Shown here: piece by piece, positions 8,345 through 15,861 of the stretch | How positions within the stretch are numbered: position 1 is the first letter of the stretch | Layout of the letters: each line of letters starts with the position of its first letter | DNA from: a virus | Reading direction: 5' to 3' (one strand) | IMG/VR virus record: IMGVR_UViG_3300027759_006101 | Location: 124,001 to 188,000 of that record | Length of the DNA: 64,000 nt | Program-made: the position numbers and the translations under genes | The notes under the pieces: generated by a model | Told to the model about the DNA's origin: nothing | Database searches by the model: none | The model's input: only the letters and a program-made list of their open reading frames with translations

Positions 8345-8575
8345 ATGAAACTAAACTTTGAAAAAATATTTTTTTACTTTATGCTTGTAATTGTTAGTGG
8401 TAGTATTGGATATGCAATTAAACCAGAACCAGTGAAAGAAAATTCAAACTCATCTCAAATTAGAGAATGTGTTCAAGCTATGCATATGATGTCTGACGCA
8501 TCAAAGAAAAATTATTACACTTCAACAGCCAAATCAAAAAAACAAGTAGCTATAGAAAGGATGATGAGTAGATGA
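8345..8575 (+). CDS. Small membrane-anchored protein A
   Basis: 76 residues: one N-terminal membrane helix (about 6-24), then a polar tail ending KKQVAIERMMSR. The protein at 8673 ends KKDAAIERMMSK, so the two are paralogues that conserve their C-terminus. Ribosome site AGAGGAG. Its stop overlaps the next start as ATGA. Confidence 0.65.
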   Translation: MKLNFEKIFFYFMLVIVSGSIGYAIKPEPVKENSNSSQIRECVQAMHMMSDASKKNYYTSTAKSKKQVAIERMMSR

Positions 8576-8676
8576 TAAACAATTTTTCTTTATTCTGCTT
8601 CTTATATGCAGAAGAATTTGAACATAATCAATTAAACGAACTTATATCAAGTTTTTTCAGTTTCAAAAACAAATGA
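8572..8676 (+). CDS. 34-residue ORF coupled at both ends
   Basis: Its start overlaps the upstream stop and its stop overlaps the downstream start, each as ATGA, so all three reading frames are linked by translational coupling. The product is aromatic-rich and not recognised. It may serve as a coupling peptide between two paralogues. Confidence 0.45.
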   Translation: MINNFSLFCFLYAEEFEHNQLNELISSFFSFKNK

Positions 8677-8903
8677 AAAATAAACAAGATATGTTAGTAG
8701 GAATAATCACAATCATTGCAACAATAGTAGCAATGATTTTTTCCCTTAACTATACTTCAAAAGTCTTAACCGAAAATGCACACAGAAATACTGTCCCAAT
8801 AATAATAGATAAAAAAGATCCAAAATTCCAAATAAAAAACTGGGGAATGAATAGAACAAGGACAAAAAAAGACGCTGCAATAGAAAGAATGATGAGCAAA
8901 TAA
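8673..8903 (+). CDS. Small membrane-anchored protein B
   Basis: 76 residues: one N-terminal membrane helix (about 7-26) and a polar tail ending in a conserved AIERMMS motif shared with the protein at 8345. The gene pair likely arose by duplication. Function unknown. Confidence 0.65.
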   Translation: MKNKQDMLVGIITIIATIVAMIFSLNYTSKVLTENAHRNTVPIIIDKKDPKFQIKNWGMNRTRTKKDAAIERMMSK

Positions 8904-8928
8904 ATACTTAATATGGTATTATGAGAAT

Positions 8929-9156
8929 ATGAACGCAAATCAATTCAAAAATCTCAGCTTAGTATGTTTAGTACTAGGCTTCGTCTCAATCGCTGGATCA
9001 ATCGCAATCTGGTACCTTACTGGCGGAAAATCAATGGAAGCACAAGCACACGGAGAAAGATTTGGAATCTTTGTCGGACTCTGGGCTCCAACATTTATGA
9101 TCCTCTCCAACCGATTTGATAGATATTCTGAAAGCAAGAATGATACAACAGCGTAA
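8929..9156 (+). CDS. Two-helix membrane protein
   Basis: 75 residues with hydrophobic helices at about 11-29 and 45-59. A TATTAT box lies six bases before the ATG and no ribosome site is present, suggesting a leaderless mRNA. Overlaps the next micro-ORF by 17 bases. Not recognised. Confidence 0.6.
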   Translation: MNANQFKNLSLVCLVLGFVSIAGSIAIWYLTGGKSMEAQAHGERFGIFVGLWAPTFMILSNRFDRYSESKNDTTA

Positions 9157-9229
9157 ACTCGTAGATTTTATATTCGGACTAATCGTAGTAGTATCAACAA
9201 TTATTATCCTAAAAGTTGCTTGCGATTAA
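9140..9229 (+). CDS. Membrane micro-protein
   Basis: 29 residues with a basic start (MIQQRK) and one membrane helix (FIFGLIVVVSTIIILKVA). It lies in a different frame overlapping the end of the previous gene, as expected for a coupled pair. Moderate support, as it is short. Confidence 0.45.
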   Translation: MIQQRKLVDFIFGLIVVVSTIIILKVACD

Positions 9230-9254
9230 TTTTTAGGTATAATAGTTTTGATGG

Positions 9255-9329
9255 TCCTCAGTAGCTCAGTGGTAGTTCAGCATTCGCCTGTTAAGCGAAA
9301 GGTCGTTGGTTCGATCCCAACCTGAGGAG
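9255..9329 (+). tRNA. tRNA-Asn(GTT)
   Basis: Seven-bp acceptor stem TCCTCAG/CTGAGGA, anticodon loop CTGTTAA on stem TTCGC/GCGAA, and T-loop TTCGATC. A TATAAT box precedes it by a few bases. CCA is not encoded. Confidence 0.93.
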
Positions 9330-9332
9330 TTC

Positions 9333-9366
9333 GATCCCTACTTATAAAGTAGGGATTTTCTTTTTA
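9333..9366 (+). terminator. Terminator after tRNA-Asn
   Basis: Nine-bp stem ATCCCTACT with its complement followed by a T-rich tract, immediately downstream of the tRNA. Confidence 0.75.
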
Positions 9367-9400
9367 AAGGAATATATTTTCTTTTTTCAGTATAAACATA

Positions 9401-9427
9401 GTGGTTGAACAAAAATATAACAACCAC
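9401..9427 (+). promoter_or_regulatory. Hairpin just upstream of the HNH ribosome site
   Basis: Seven-bp stem GTGGTTG/CAACCAC with a 13-base AT loop, ending two bases before the AGGA of the HNH gene. Possibly controls its translation. Confidence 0.4.
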
Positions 9428-9440
9428 TAGGAAAATGAAA

Positions 9441-9938
9441 ATGAGAAAATGTTTGAATTGCGAAAAACAAGTCCCAAGATTGGCTTGGATTGATGGGAAA
9501 AAAAGAAATTTAAATAACAGAAAATATTGTTTTGAATGTTCACCATTTGGTCAACATAATACAAGAAAAATACACGATCCAGCTTCAGCTAGTACTCCAA
9601 TTTATGAATGTAGAATTTGCAGCAAAACTTATCAAGGTGGTCATGGTCAATCCAAAGGAGTTTGTTCATCTTGTAGAGTTTCTGCATCTAGAAGAAATAA
9701 AAAAACTGCTTTAATTGAATATAAAGGTGGGAAGTGTATAGTTTGCAATTATAATAATTGCCAACAAGCTTTGCAGTTCCATCACAAAGATCCAAACGAA
9801 AAAGAATTTGCAGTAGCTAACTCTGGTACATTGGATATTGAAAAATTAAAAGCAGAAGTTGATAAGTGTCTTTTAGTTTGTTCAAATTGCCACGTAGAAA
9901 TTCACGCTGGATTAGTTGACATAAGTAAATTTAGTTAG
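9441..9938 (+). CDS. HNH homing-type endonuclease with zinc-binding Cys pairs
   Basis: The start at 9441 was chosen because AGGA lies eight bases before it and because it aligns with the start of its paralogue at 13.3-13.8 kb; 165 residues. It has CLNC and CFEC pairs (residues 4-30), a second CRIC/CSSC pair, and a C-terminal HNH module: CIVCNYNN, FHHKDPNEKEF and CLLVCSNCHVEIH. The family nicks or cuts DNA. It lies between tRNA-Asn and tRNA-Glu, a typical location for free-standing homing endonucleases. Confidence 0.85.
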   Translation: MRKCLNCEKQVPRLAWIDGKKRNLNNRKYCFECSPFGQHNTRKIHDPASASTPIYECRICSKTYQGGHGQSKGVCSSCRVSASRRNKKTALIEYKGGKCIVCNYNNCQQALQFHHKDPNEKEFAVANSGTLDIEKLKAEVDKCLLVCSNCHVEIHAGLVDISKFS

Positions 9939-9953
9939 TATAATCTTTGTAAT

Positions 9954-10026
9954 GGTCTGTTAGTCGAGTGGTTAAGATGCGTCCCTTTCACGGATGAGAT
10001 CAGGGGTTCGATCCCCCTACAGACTA
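9954..10026 (+). tRNA. tRNA-Glu(TTC)
   Basis: Acceptor GGTCTGT/ACAGACT with a G-T first pair, anticodon loop CTTTCAC, T-loop TTCGATC. A TATAAT box lies just upstream. Confidence 0.92.
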
Positions 10027-10048
10027 TTTTAATTTTTCGAGGCTTAAA

Positions 10049-10654
10049 ATGGATCATAAACAAAAATTAATTACAGATGGCTATACAATAATTGATAATA
10101 TTTTGCCATTAGAGCTTGCAAAATCTATTAATGCTGCATATCAAAATAACACTCAATGGGAATATATGGATCAAGTAAGACCAGATCATTACGGCCATGT
10201 ATTTAAGAGTGAGAATCCTAATTTACCACAAGAGGGAGAAGTTTACACAGCAAAATTTAATAGATCAGATATTTTGAGAAATTCTGATATTGTTAAAGAA
10301 GCTTTTGATAATTATTTTGGTCCATTACTTAAAGAATTATCTCCTTTTCCTGTTGACGATTTTGATACCAGGTGTTATAAATTAGAAGCTGGCGATCATT
10401 ACAGGACTCACTATGATGGTTATGCTGGAAAAATTAATATTATTTATTATGTGAATGATAATTGGAGATGGGACTGGGGTGGAATATTAAATATTTTATC
10501 ATCCCAGGACACAGATTATTGTTATCCGATCTTTCCAAAGTTTAATAGAGTAGTGCTTTTAAATAATCAAAGTTTTTCAGCTCCTCATTTTGTTAGCTCT
10601 GTAGAAAAGTTTGCTCTAAACCCAAGATATTCTATTGTATCTTTTAATAAATAG
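10049..10654 (+). CDS. 2-oxoglutarate/Fe(II)-dependent oxygenase
   Basis: 201 residues. The iron-binding H-x-D is in HYRTHYDG (about 116-123), the distal His is in APHFVSSV (about 177-184), and the 2OG-binding Arg is in RYSIVSF at the C-terminus. The layout fits prolyl-4-hydroxylase-like single-domain enzymes, common in large phages. The substrate could be a protein or a nucleotide; it is not predictable. GAGG ribosome site. Confidence 0.8.
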   Translation: MDHKQKLITDGYTIIDNILPLELAKSINAAYQNNTQWEYMDQVRPDHYGHVFKSENPNLPQEGEVYTAKFNRSDILRNSDIVKEAFDNYFGPLLKELSPFPVDDFDTRCYKLEAGDHYRTHYDGYAGKINIIYYVNDNWRWDWGGILNILSSQDTDYCYPIFPKFNRVVLLNNQSFSAPHFVSSVEKFALNPRYSIVSFNK

Positions 10655-10680
10655 AATTTCGAGGTATAATATTTTATAAT

Positions 10681-10749
10681 TTCCGGTCGTTCAATGGTAG
10701 GACAGAGGTTTTTGGTGCCTTTAATTGGAGTTCGAATCTCTACCGGAAA
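10681..10749 (+). tRNA. tRNA-Gln(TTG)
   Basis: Acceptor TTCCGGT/ACCGGAA, anticodon loop TTTTGGT, T-loop TTCGAAT. A TATAAT box lies just upstream. Confidence 0.9.
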
Positions 10750-10756
10750 ATTTACC

Positions 10757-10829
10757 AGCACTATTAGTTTAGGGGTAAAACATCACACTTGTAATGTGAC
10801 TTCAGGCGTTCGATTCGTCTATAGTGCTC
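10757..10829 (+). tRNA. tRNA-Thr(TGT)
   Basis: Acceptor AGCACTA/TAGTGCT, anticodon loop CTTGTAA on stem TCACA/TGTGA, T-loop TTCGATT. Seven bases after tRNA-Gln, so the two are probably one transcript. Confidence 0.92.
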
Positions 10830-10858
10830 CTTCTCCTTTTCTGTGATATAATAAAGAT

Positions 10859-11014
10859 ATGAACGAAACAATTTTAATTTCAATTTTATTTGCTTTAGTG
10901 GCAATAATTTTCGTCTTGATATTTGTCGTAATTTTTCAGATTAAAAAAATCTTGAAGTCTTACAATAATAATTTTGAAACATTGAATAAGAAGACAGCGA
11001 AAATAGTGGAGTAG
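10859..11014 (+). CDS. Single-helix membrane protein
   Basis: 51 residues: a long hydrophobic helix (about 5-30) and a basic, polar C-terminal tail. TATAAT ends six bases before the ATG and there is no ribosome site, so the mRNA is probably leaderless. Followed closely by another membrane micro-protein. Confidence 0.55.
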   Translation: MNETILISILFALVAIIFVLIFVVIFQIKKILKSYNNNFETLNKKTAKIVE

Positions 11015-11016
11015 AT

Positions 11017-11154
11017 ATGAATTTTATAACTGTAACTTGGATTAACTGTTCTGTTATTTTTGTATCTGTTATGGCATTTTCTCTTTATTTTAATTTTCGA
11101 TTAAATAGATTGATAAAGATGCTTGACTCTATGATTACAGATCGACCAGAATGA
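11017..11154 (+). CDS. Single-helix membrane protein
   Basis: 45 residues with one membrane helix (about 8-25) followed by a basic amphipathic tail (RLNRLIKMLDSM). It starts two bases after the previous stop, so it is probably translationally coupled. Function unknown. Confidence 0.5.
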   Translation: MNFITVTWINCSVIFVSVMAFSLYFNFRLNRLIKMLDSMITDRPE

Positions 11155-11160
11155 TTTTTA

Positions 11161-11192
11161 ATCCCATCGAATTCGATGGGATTATTTTTTTA
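11161..11192 (+). terminator. Intrinsic terminator
   Basis: Ten-bp stem ATCCCATCGA with its complement and a seven-T run. Confidence 0.85.
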
Positions 11193-11206
11193 AGGTAAAA
11201 TAAATT

Positions 11207-11527
11207 ATGACTGAACGTGAGTGGGTTGAGAAGATAAAAAAAGAATGTGTCTTGAATGTTGGTAATTTTGACACTAGATATGCGATTCAATTAGTTGGGA
11301 GAAGTGGAAGTAAGTTAGGTATTGTTTCTTTGAATAAGCAGTTTATGAGTGTTGACATAATTGACAAACAAAAGTATGAGCGTTTTTATGATCAATTTTA
11401 CTCTAGAAGAAATAAAGAATCTCGTCCACCATTAGTTATAGATTATCATGTTGAACATAATATAACTAAGAATGGATTTAAGGTACTTTGGGACTTTTAT
11501 TATAAGAAAGTAAAGCTTAAATATTAA
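11207..11527 (+). CDS. Hypothetical protein
   Basis: 106 residues, soluble, basic, mixed alpha/beta; not recognised. A TAAAAT box lies seven bases before the ATG with no ribosome site, so it may be leaderless. It is followed by a strong bidirectional terminator. Confidence 0.6.
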   Translation: MTEREWVEKIKKECVLNVGNFDTRYAIQLVGRSGSKLGIVSLNKQFMSVDIIDKQKYERFYDQFYSRRNKESRPPLVIDYHVEHNITKNGFKVLWDFYYKKVKLKY

Positions 11528-11530
11528 ATA

Positions 11531-11560
11531 AAAAGGGGAGCTCTGCTCCCCTTTTTATTG
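11531..11560. terminator. Bidirectional terminator
   Basis: AAAAAGGGGAGC and its complement around a three-base loop. It ends the plus gene at 11207 and the minus gene at 11555. Confidence 0.9.
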
Positions 11561-12502
11561 ATTTCGATAATAGTCTAGAAGAAGTTGAACACTATCTTCT
11601 ATATTGTATTTAGGTTTCCAGTTTGTTTTTTCGTAAAACTTATCTACGCTTGGAATTTGTAATGTAACATCTACAGGTCTAAGTAAGTTAGGATCTTCTT
11701 TAGATATAATCTTGCAGTTAGCTTGTTTCTTCAATTCTTCTAAGAAATCACCAACTCTGACTGGAACTGTAGAGCCAATGTTGTAAGCTTCTCCAATTTC
11801 ACATTTTTCTGCAGCTACCCAATAAGCATCAACAACATCTCTTACATCTAAAAGAGTGCGAACAGAATCAAGATTACCGTGAAATAAAATATCCTGTTTC
11901 CCTCTTTCAATATCTACAATTTGTTTTGCAAAAGCACTTGAAAAAATGTCAGGTCTTCGTGGGTTAATATATCCAAAAGCACGAGTAATGACACAAGGAA
12001 TATCATAAGATCTTAAATATGATTTAACTAATTTCTCTTGTGTTAATTTACTAATTGCATAAACATTGACGGGGTCGATTGATTGAGTTTCTTTGATTGG
12101 AATCTCGTCTTCTTTAACTTGTCCGTATACTTCAGAAGTTCCGCAAAATTGAATCATTGGTTTCTGATTTAATATTCTCAATGCTTCTAGTAAATTTAAA
12201 GTTCCATTTACATTATTATTGAAAATTGAGCTAGGACTACTAAAAGAAAGTTTTACGTTAGCATTAGAAGCTAAGTGAAATATATAATCTGGCTGTGCAA
12301 CTTCAAGAGTTCTAATGACGCTTCCAAGATCATTCAGATCACATTCAAACATTTGTACTTTAGAAAAAACTCCTGACTTATTTTTTCTATCAGTATGCCA
12401 TCTTGAAATGCCTTGAATTTGTATGTTTAAAATGGTTGAAAGGTGCTCAGCTAAATAAGTTGCGCCACTACCATTAATTCCTGTAATAAGTGCTTTTTTC
12501 AT
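11555..12502 (-). CDS. NAD(P)-dependent sugar-nucleotide SDR enzyme (GDP-mannose 4,6-dehydratase/reductase type)
   Basis: 315 residues from the chosen start. N-terminal dinucleotide motif TGINGSGATYLAEHL (Gly-rich, 6-20), catalytic Y-x-x-x-K in VYAISKLTQEK, and Ser/Thr in CGTSEVYG. The NPRRPD and RTLLDVRDVVDAY segments are typical of GDP-mannose 4,6-dehydratase and GDP-4-keto-6-deoxymannose reductase. The substrate is inferred from resemblance only. The start at 12502 was chosen because TATAAT ends six bases before it. It would feed a glycan pathway with the other sugar genes. Confidence 0.8.
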   Translation of the reverse strand: MKKALITGINGSGATYLAEHLSTILNIQIQGISRWHTDRKNKSGVFSKVQMFECDLNDLGSVIRTLEVAQPDYIFHLASNANVKLSFSSPSSIFNNNVNGTLNLLEALRILNQKPMIQFCGTSEVYGQVKEDEIPIKETQSIDPVNVYAISKLTQEKLVKSYLRSYDIPCVITRAFGYINPRRPDIFSSAFAKQIVDIERGKQDILFHGNLDSVRTLLDVRDVVDAYWVAAEKCEIGEAYNIGSTVPVRVGDFLEELKKQANCKIISKEDPNLLRPVDVTLQIPSVDKFYEKTNWKPKYNIEDSVQLLLDYYRNQ

Positions 12503-12508
12503 AATGTT

Positions 12509-12537
12509 ATTATACTCAATCATCACATTCATTGTAA
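12509..12537 (-). promoter_or_regulatory. Promoter of the SDR gene
   Basis: Minus strand: TTACAA, 17 bases, TATAAT, six bases, ATG. It lies inside the 3' end of the upstream gene. Confidence 0.6.
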
Positions 12538-12923
12538 TATCCGTTATCGTTAGGGCATATTACATTATCTTCTTCATTTGCTGCAAAATGACAATAAGAT
12601 AAATCTGAGTGAGCAATTAATAATTTCATCATTACTTCATACAAAATTGGGTCTGTGCAATATGGCGTATATATTTGCATTACTTTATCGTAATTGACAA
12701 GAATAAATTTCTTATCGTTTAAGCTGATAGTGAAAAATTTATTAAGTTCAGTTTCAACAAAAAATGCTTGTAATCCAGGAACATTTTTCTTTAGTGAAGC
12801 CCAATTTATTCCGATATTATTTTGTGCTGGAAAAATACTCTTGCCCCAATCTTTGAGACGTAAAATAAGTTCAACATCGTATGAAGATTGTCTTGGTAGA
12901 TTATAGATATCAATTATTTTCAT
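12516..12923 (-). CDS. Hypothetical protein
   Basis: 135 residues from the start at 12923 (an in-frame ATG at 12935 overlaps a TATAAT box and is less likely). The sequence is soluble alpha/beta with no recognised motif; the C-terminus is acidic with Cys-Pro and Cys-Asp-Asp. It ends beyond the start of the SDR gene, so the two may be coexpressed. Confidence 0.6.
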   Translation of the reverse strand: MKIIDIYNLPRQSSYDVELILRLKDWGKSIFPAQNNIGINWASLKKNVPGLQAFFVETELNKFFTISLNDKKFILVNYDKVMQIYTPYCTDPILYEVMMKLLIAHSDLSYCHFAANEEDNVICPNDNGYYNECDD

Positions 12924-12963
12924 TTCTATTTGCATTATACCTAATCTATGGTACGCTGTCCGT

Positions 12964-13146
12964 ATGAAGCATACAATTACTATCATTGATGAGAACTTTG
13001 AAGAGAAAAGTCTTGAATTGACTTATGCTCAATTACAAGAACTTAATCGTTGGTTAAATATTTATTTAAACACAGGCAGAACGCTTGAATATAAGTTAGA
13101 CAAAAGGACTAAAAAAGTTATTGATGTAAAGCTTGCACAGATGTAA
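12964..13146 (+). CDS. Hypothetical protein
   Basis: 60 residues, charged and soluble, with the pattern of a beta hairpin plus helix (LTYAQLQELNRWLNIYL). Divergent from the previous gene; not recognised. Followed closely by tRNA-Arg. Confidence 0.55.
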   Translation: MKHTITIIDENFEEKSLELTYAQLQELNRWLNIYLNTGRTLEYKLDKRTKKVIDVKLAQM

Positions 13147-13178
13147 GTTGTGGTATAATTAGAGAGTAAGAGAAATAC

Positions 13179-13250
13179 GGCTCCATAGTTAAATGGATAT
13201 AACACGGACCTTCTAAGTCCATATTTTAAGTTCGATTCTTAATGGAGCTA
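13179..13250 (+). tRNA. tRNA-Arg(TCT)
   Basis: Acceptor GGCTCCA/TGGAGCT with a G-T first pair, anticodon loop CTTCTAA on stem GGAC/GTCC, T-loop TTCGATT. TATAAT lies upstream. Confidence 0.9.
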
Positions 13251-13257
13251 CTATTTA

Positions 13258-13286
13258 TACCCCCTAATTATTTAGGGGGTATTTCT
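13258..13286. terminator. Terminator between tRNA-Arg and the HNH gene
   Basis: Ten-bp stem TACCCCCTAA with its complement and a short loop. It serves the tRNA and overlaps the end of the convergent HNH gene. Confidence 0.75.
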
Positions 13287-13798
13287 ATTAATCTACCGTG
13301 AATTTCTCTATGGCAATTAGCACAAACTAAAAGACATTTATCAAGTTCTGACTTTACTTTTTCAAAAGAATACATTTTTGCGTGTCCCAAAGAAAAATCT
13401 TTTATAGAAGGATCTTTGTGATGAAATTCTAATGCACCATTGTATTTATCATAATTGCAAATTTGACAACACCCACCTTTGTAATCTATTGCCTTTTGCT
13501 TTAAATCTCTTTGCCTTTGAATAGATCTGATATTTTCACAAGATTTACAATTTGAAGAATATTGTTTTCGAGCTTCGTCTCTTTTTTTATAAAATTCATC
13601 TTTGTTTTTTTCTAATTTACAAATTGAACATTTTTTTGTTTTGCCTTCTTCAAGAGAATTTACAAGTAGATTTGTAGTATTGTGCGCTCTAAAAGGTGAA
13701 CACTCTAAACAAAATTTTCTATTACATATATTGTGTCTTTTGCCATCAATAACAATAATGTTTGGCAAATCATTATTACATTTTAAACATTTTTTCAT
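13268..13798 (-). CDS. HNH homing-type endonuclease, paralogue of the gene at 9441
   Basis: 176 residues. CLKC/CLEC and CSIC/CKSC pairs, then the HNH module CQICNYDKY, FHHKDPSIKDF and CLLVCANCHREIH. It shares domain order and motifs with the gene at 9441. AGGAG ribosome site. It flanks tRNA-Arg, as its paralogue flanks tRNA-Asn and tRNA-Glu. Confidence 0.85.
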   Translation of the reverse strand: MKKCLKCNNDLPNIIVIDGKRHNICNRKFCLECSPFRAHNTTNLLVNSLEEGKTKKCSICKLEKNKDEFYKKRDEARKQYSSNCKSCENIRSIQRQRDLKQKAIDYKGGCCQICNYDKYNGALEFHHKDPSIKDFSLGHAKMYSFEKVKSELDKCLLVCANCHREIHGRLIEIPPK

Positions 13799-13893
13799 AA
13801 AACTATCTCCTATTAGCTTTATTATACAAAAATTTATTTTTTACCTTTGAGCTAAATATAAGATTTTTCTTGTTTAAAATGGAATAAAAATAT

Positions 13894-14271
13894 ATGTGGT
13901 ATAGGTATTCAATGGTTAGAAGAGTTAGCCTGGTAATATTGTTTGATGATGATAAGGTTTTGCTCGGTAAAAAACCTAGTGGATTTTGGATACCTGGAGG
14001 TCACGCTAACTCTGGCGAATCTTCAAAAGATGCTGCAATAAGAGAACTCAAAGAAGAGACTAATCTTGATTTATCTAATTTAAAATTATTTTATTCTAAG
14101 ATTACTGAAAATAAAATTGTAGATGTTTATGTGTGCAACGAATTTTCTGGAGAATCAAAGGCGGATGATGATTTAGAGGAAGTCCATTGGTTTAGTGTCA
14201 ACGAACTTCCTGAAATGCGATTAGATGGAAATGAATTAATTCAACAAGCTTACAAAGAAATATGTTTGTAA
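13894..14271 (+). CDS. Nudix hydrolase
   Basis: 125 residues. The Nudix box runs from GGHANSGES to AIRELKEETNL (about 34-57) with the full G-x5-E-x7-REL-x-EE pattern; it hydrolyses a nucleoside diphosphate-linked compound. Start MWYRYS is shared in style with the proteins at 15862 and 28708. It overlaps the convergent gene at 14250 by 22 bases. Confidence 0.85.
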   Translation: MWYRYSMVRRVSLVILFDDDKVLLGKKPSGFWIPGGHANSGESSKDAAIRELKEETNLDLSNLKLFYSKITENKIVDVYVCNEFSGESKADDDLEEVHWFSVNELPEMRLDGNELIQQAYKEICL

Positions 14272-15266
14272 CCAACATATTCATAAAATTCTAAAAGCTC
14301 TTGTGCATTAAATCCTCGCATTCTTCCTTCATTTAGTAAGTTATTCTTTAATTCTTCTTTCCAAGTTTTGTAATTTGGACAATCTTGATCAAACCAATAA
14401 TTTTCCAGCAATTTGTAATTTATAGCAGTTATGTCGTGTGACTGGCCATATGGAAATTTATAAAATCTAAATGTATTTTTATAATTTGTAAAGTCTGTAT
14501 TGAAATATAATTGATTTCCCATTGCAGCTTGCGCAAAATTTATTTTATCTAAAACATAATCATCACAAAATAAATAAAAGAATAAAACTTCTGTCACCCA
14601 CCCCAAATAACCATAATTTCTTCCAGGGATTTGACCTAGCATTTTTTCATACTTTTCTTCAAAAGTAAGATTTTTTAACTCAGGATGAAACTTATTTATT
14701 TGACTTACAAAGAAAGGTGGAAATTTTATTGTTTTTTGAAAATTCATAAAATTTTCTGTATTATCAAGAAACAACATTTTTTTAAAAAAATCTTTGCCCT
14801 TCTCTAAAATTTTTTTTCTTGAAATAAAGAAATGGTCTCCAGGAAAAAAATAAAATATTGATTTAGATACGTTGTGTGTATTTATAAAATTGCATCCAAG
14901 CTCATTTGCAACTTCCACCATAGGCAATATCCTAGCCCAATCAAAAGCGTATTGAGTGTAAATAGCTCTTCCAAAACAAAGACTTCCCCAATCTGAAGTA
15001 AAAGTACTATCCATAGCTAAATGAATCTTGTGTACGTGAGCATCAGGATCGGATTGACAAGTTATCAAGTATTCTGGAAGATTATCCCAATTTTCTAAAA
15101 TCCAAGTTGAAAAAATTCCAGGAAAGCCAAAACTTGAATCCATTTTGATATCATCTTTATGCGGATTGTCACCAACACAAATTACAGTTTTTGGATATTT
15201 TATTTTGTCTATAAATTTACTTCTGTCTTCATCTTTGTAATATACTAAAACGTGTTTATCTTGCAT
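14250..15266 (-). CDS. Glycosyltransferase-like or sugar-related protein, tentative
   Basis: 338 residues from the ATG at 15266, which has GAGG eight bases upstream and TATAAT before it. It has an N-terminal Rossmann-like segment (KTVICVGDNPHKDD), and many aromatic residues. The general layout resembles uncharacterised proteins in polysaccharide loci, and the nearby SDR and Nudix genes fit that, but no catalytic motif was recognised. Treat as hypothetical. Confidence 0.5.
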   Translation of the reverse strand: MQDKHVLVYYKDEDRSKFIDKIKYPKTVICVGDNPHKDDIKMDSSFGFPGIFSTWILENWDNLPEYLITCQSDPDAHVHKIHLAMDSTFTSDWGSLCFGRAIYTQYAFDWARILPMVEVANELGCNFINTHNVSKSIFYFFPGDHFFISRKKILEKGKDFFKKMLFLDNTENFMNFQKTIKFPPFFVSQINKFHPELKNLTFEEKYEKMLGQIPGRNYGYLGWVTEVLFFYLFCDDYVLDKINFAQAAMGNQLYFNTDFTNYKNTFRFYKFPYGQSHDITAINYKLLENYWFDQDCPNYKTWKEELKNNLLNEGRMRGFNAQELLEFYEYVGYKHISL

Positions 15267-15343
15267 TTTTTTCCTCTTGTTCATTATACATTTTACAAAG
15301 ATGTCTGATTGATGATAAAGAACATTACATTTGGAGGGCAGTA

Positions 15344-15451
15344 ATGAAACTTAAATTATCACCAATGGAGTTGATAATTTGCTTAATGGTGATAACAACA
15401 CTATTAGCAATTTTTATTCCAATATTTCTTTTAGCTTGGTCAACATTCTAA
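15344..15451 (+). CDS. Membrane micro-protein
   Basis: 35 residues with a single hydrophobic helix (IICLMVITTLLAIFIPIFLL). The strong ribosome site GGAGGG lies eight bases before the ATG. Its stop overlaps the end of the convergent RusA gene. Confidence 0.55.
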   Translation: MKLKLSPMELIICLMVITTLLAIFIPIFLLAWSTF

Positions 15452-15819
15452 TTATCAACAATAGTATAAGAAATACAAGTTGTAGGAGGACCAAAACCTT
15501 GCAAATATCTTACTTTGACTGATTCAACAAATCTACTTGTGTCATCAGGAATAATTTCAGCTCTAACAAGAAGATCAACAATAGGCTTTACAATATTGTC
15601 TGGGTCGCTTCTCATTTTCCATTGTGTATCAGCAAGAATAAGAATTTCTATTTCTATTGGGTAATTTGTTGCTGGTAATAAATTATCTTTAATGATTAGG
15701 ACATTCTTTTCTATCCAATCATTATATTTTTTGCTTTTCACCATTTTTCCACGAGCAACAGGAGCATACATCTTATTTGCGGAAAATGGTTCTTGGATAG
15801 TACAAGATTTTTTAAGCAT
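15448..15819 (-). CDS. rusA: RusA-family Holliday junction resolvase
   Basis: 123 residues, the usual length. The Asp-rich catalytic motif RSDPDNIVKPIVDLL (about 68-82) is followed by IIPDD (90-94), matching RusA. It is a dimeric endonuclease that resolves four-way junctions during phage recombination and replication. No recombination partner is adjacent in this window. Confidence 0.85.
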   Translation of the reverse strand: MLKKSCTIQEPFSANKMYAPVARGKMVKSKKYNDWIEKNVLIIKDNLLPATNYPIEIEILILADTQWKMRSDPDNIVKPIVDLLVRAEIIPDDTSRFVESVKVRYLQGFGPPTTCISYTIVDN

Positions 15820-15861
15820 ATAAGATTTGTACAGAGATAGTATAGGTAATAAGAAAAAATT

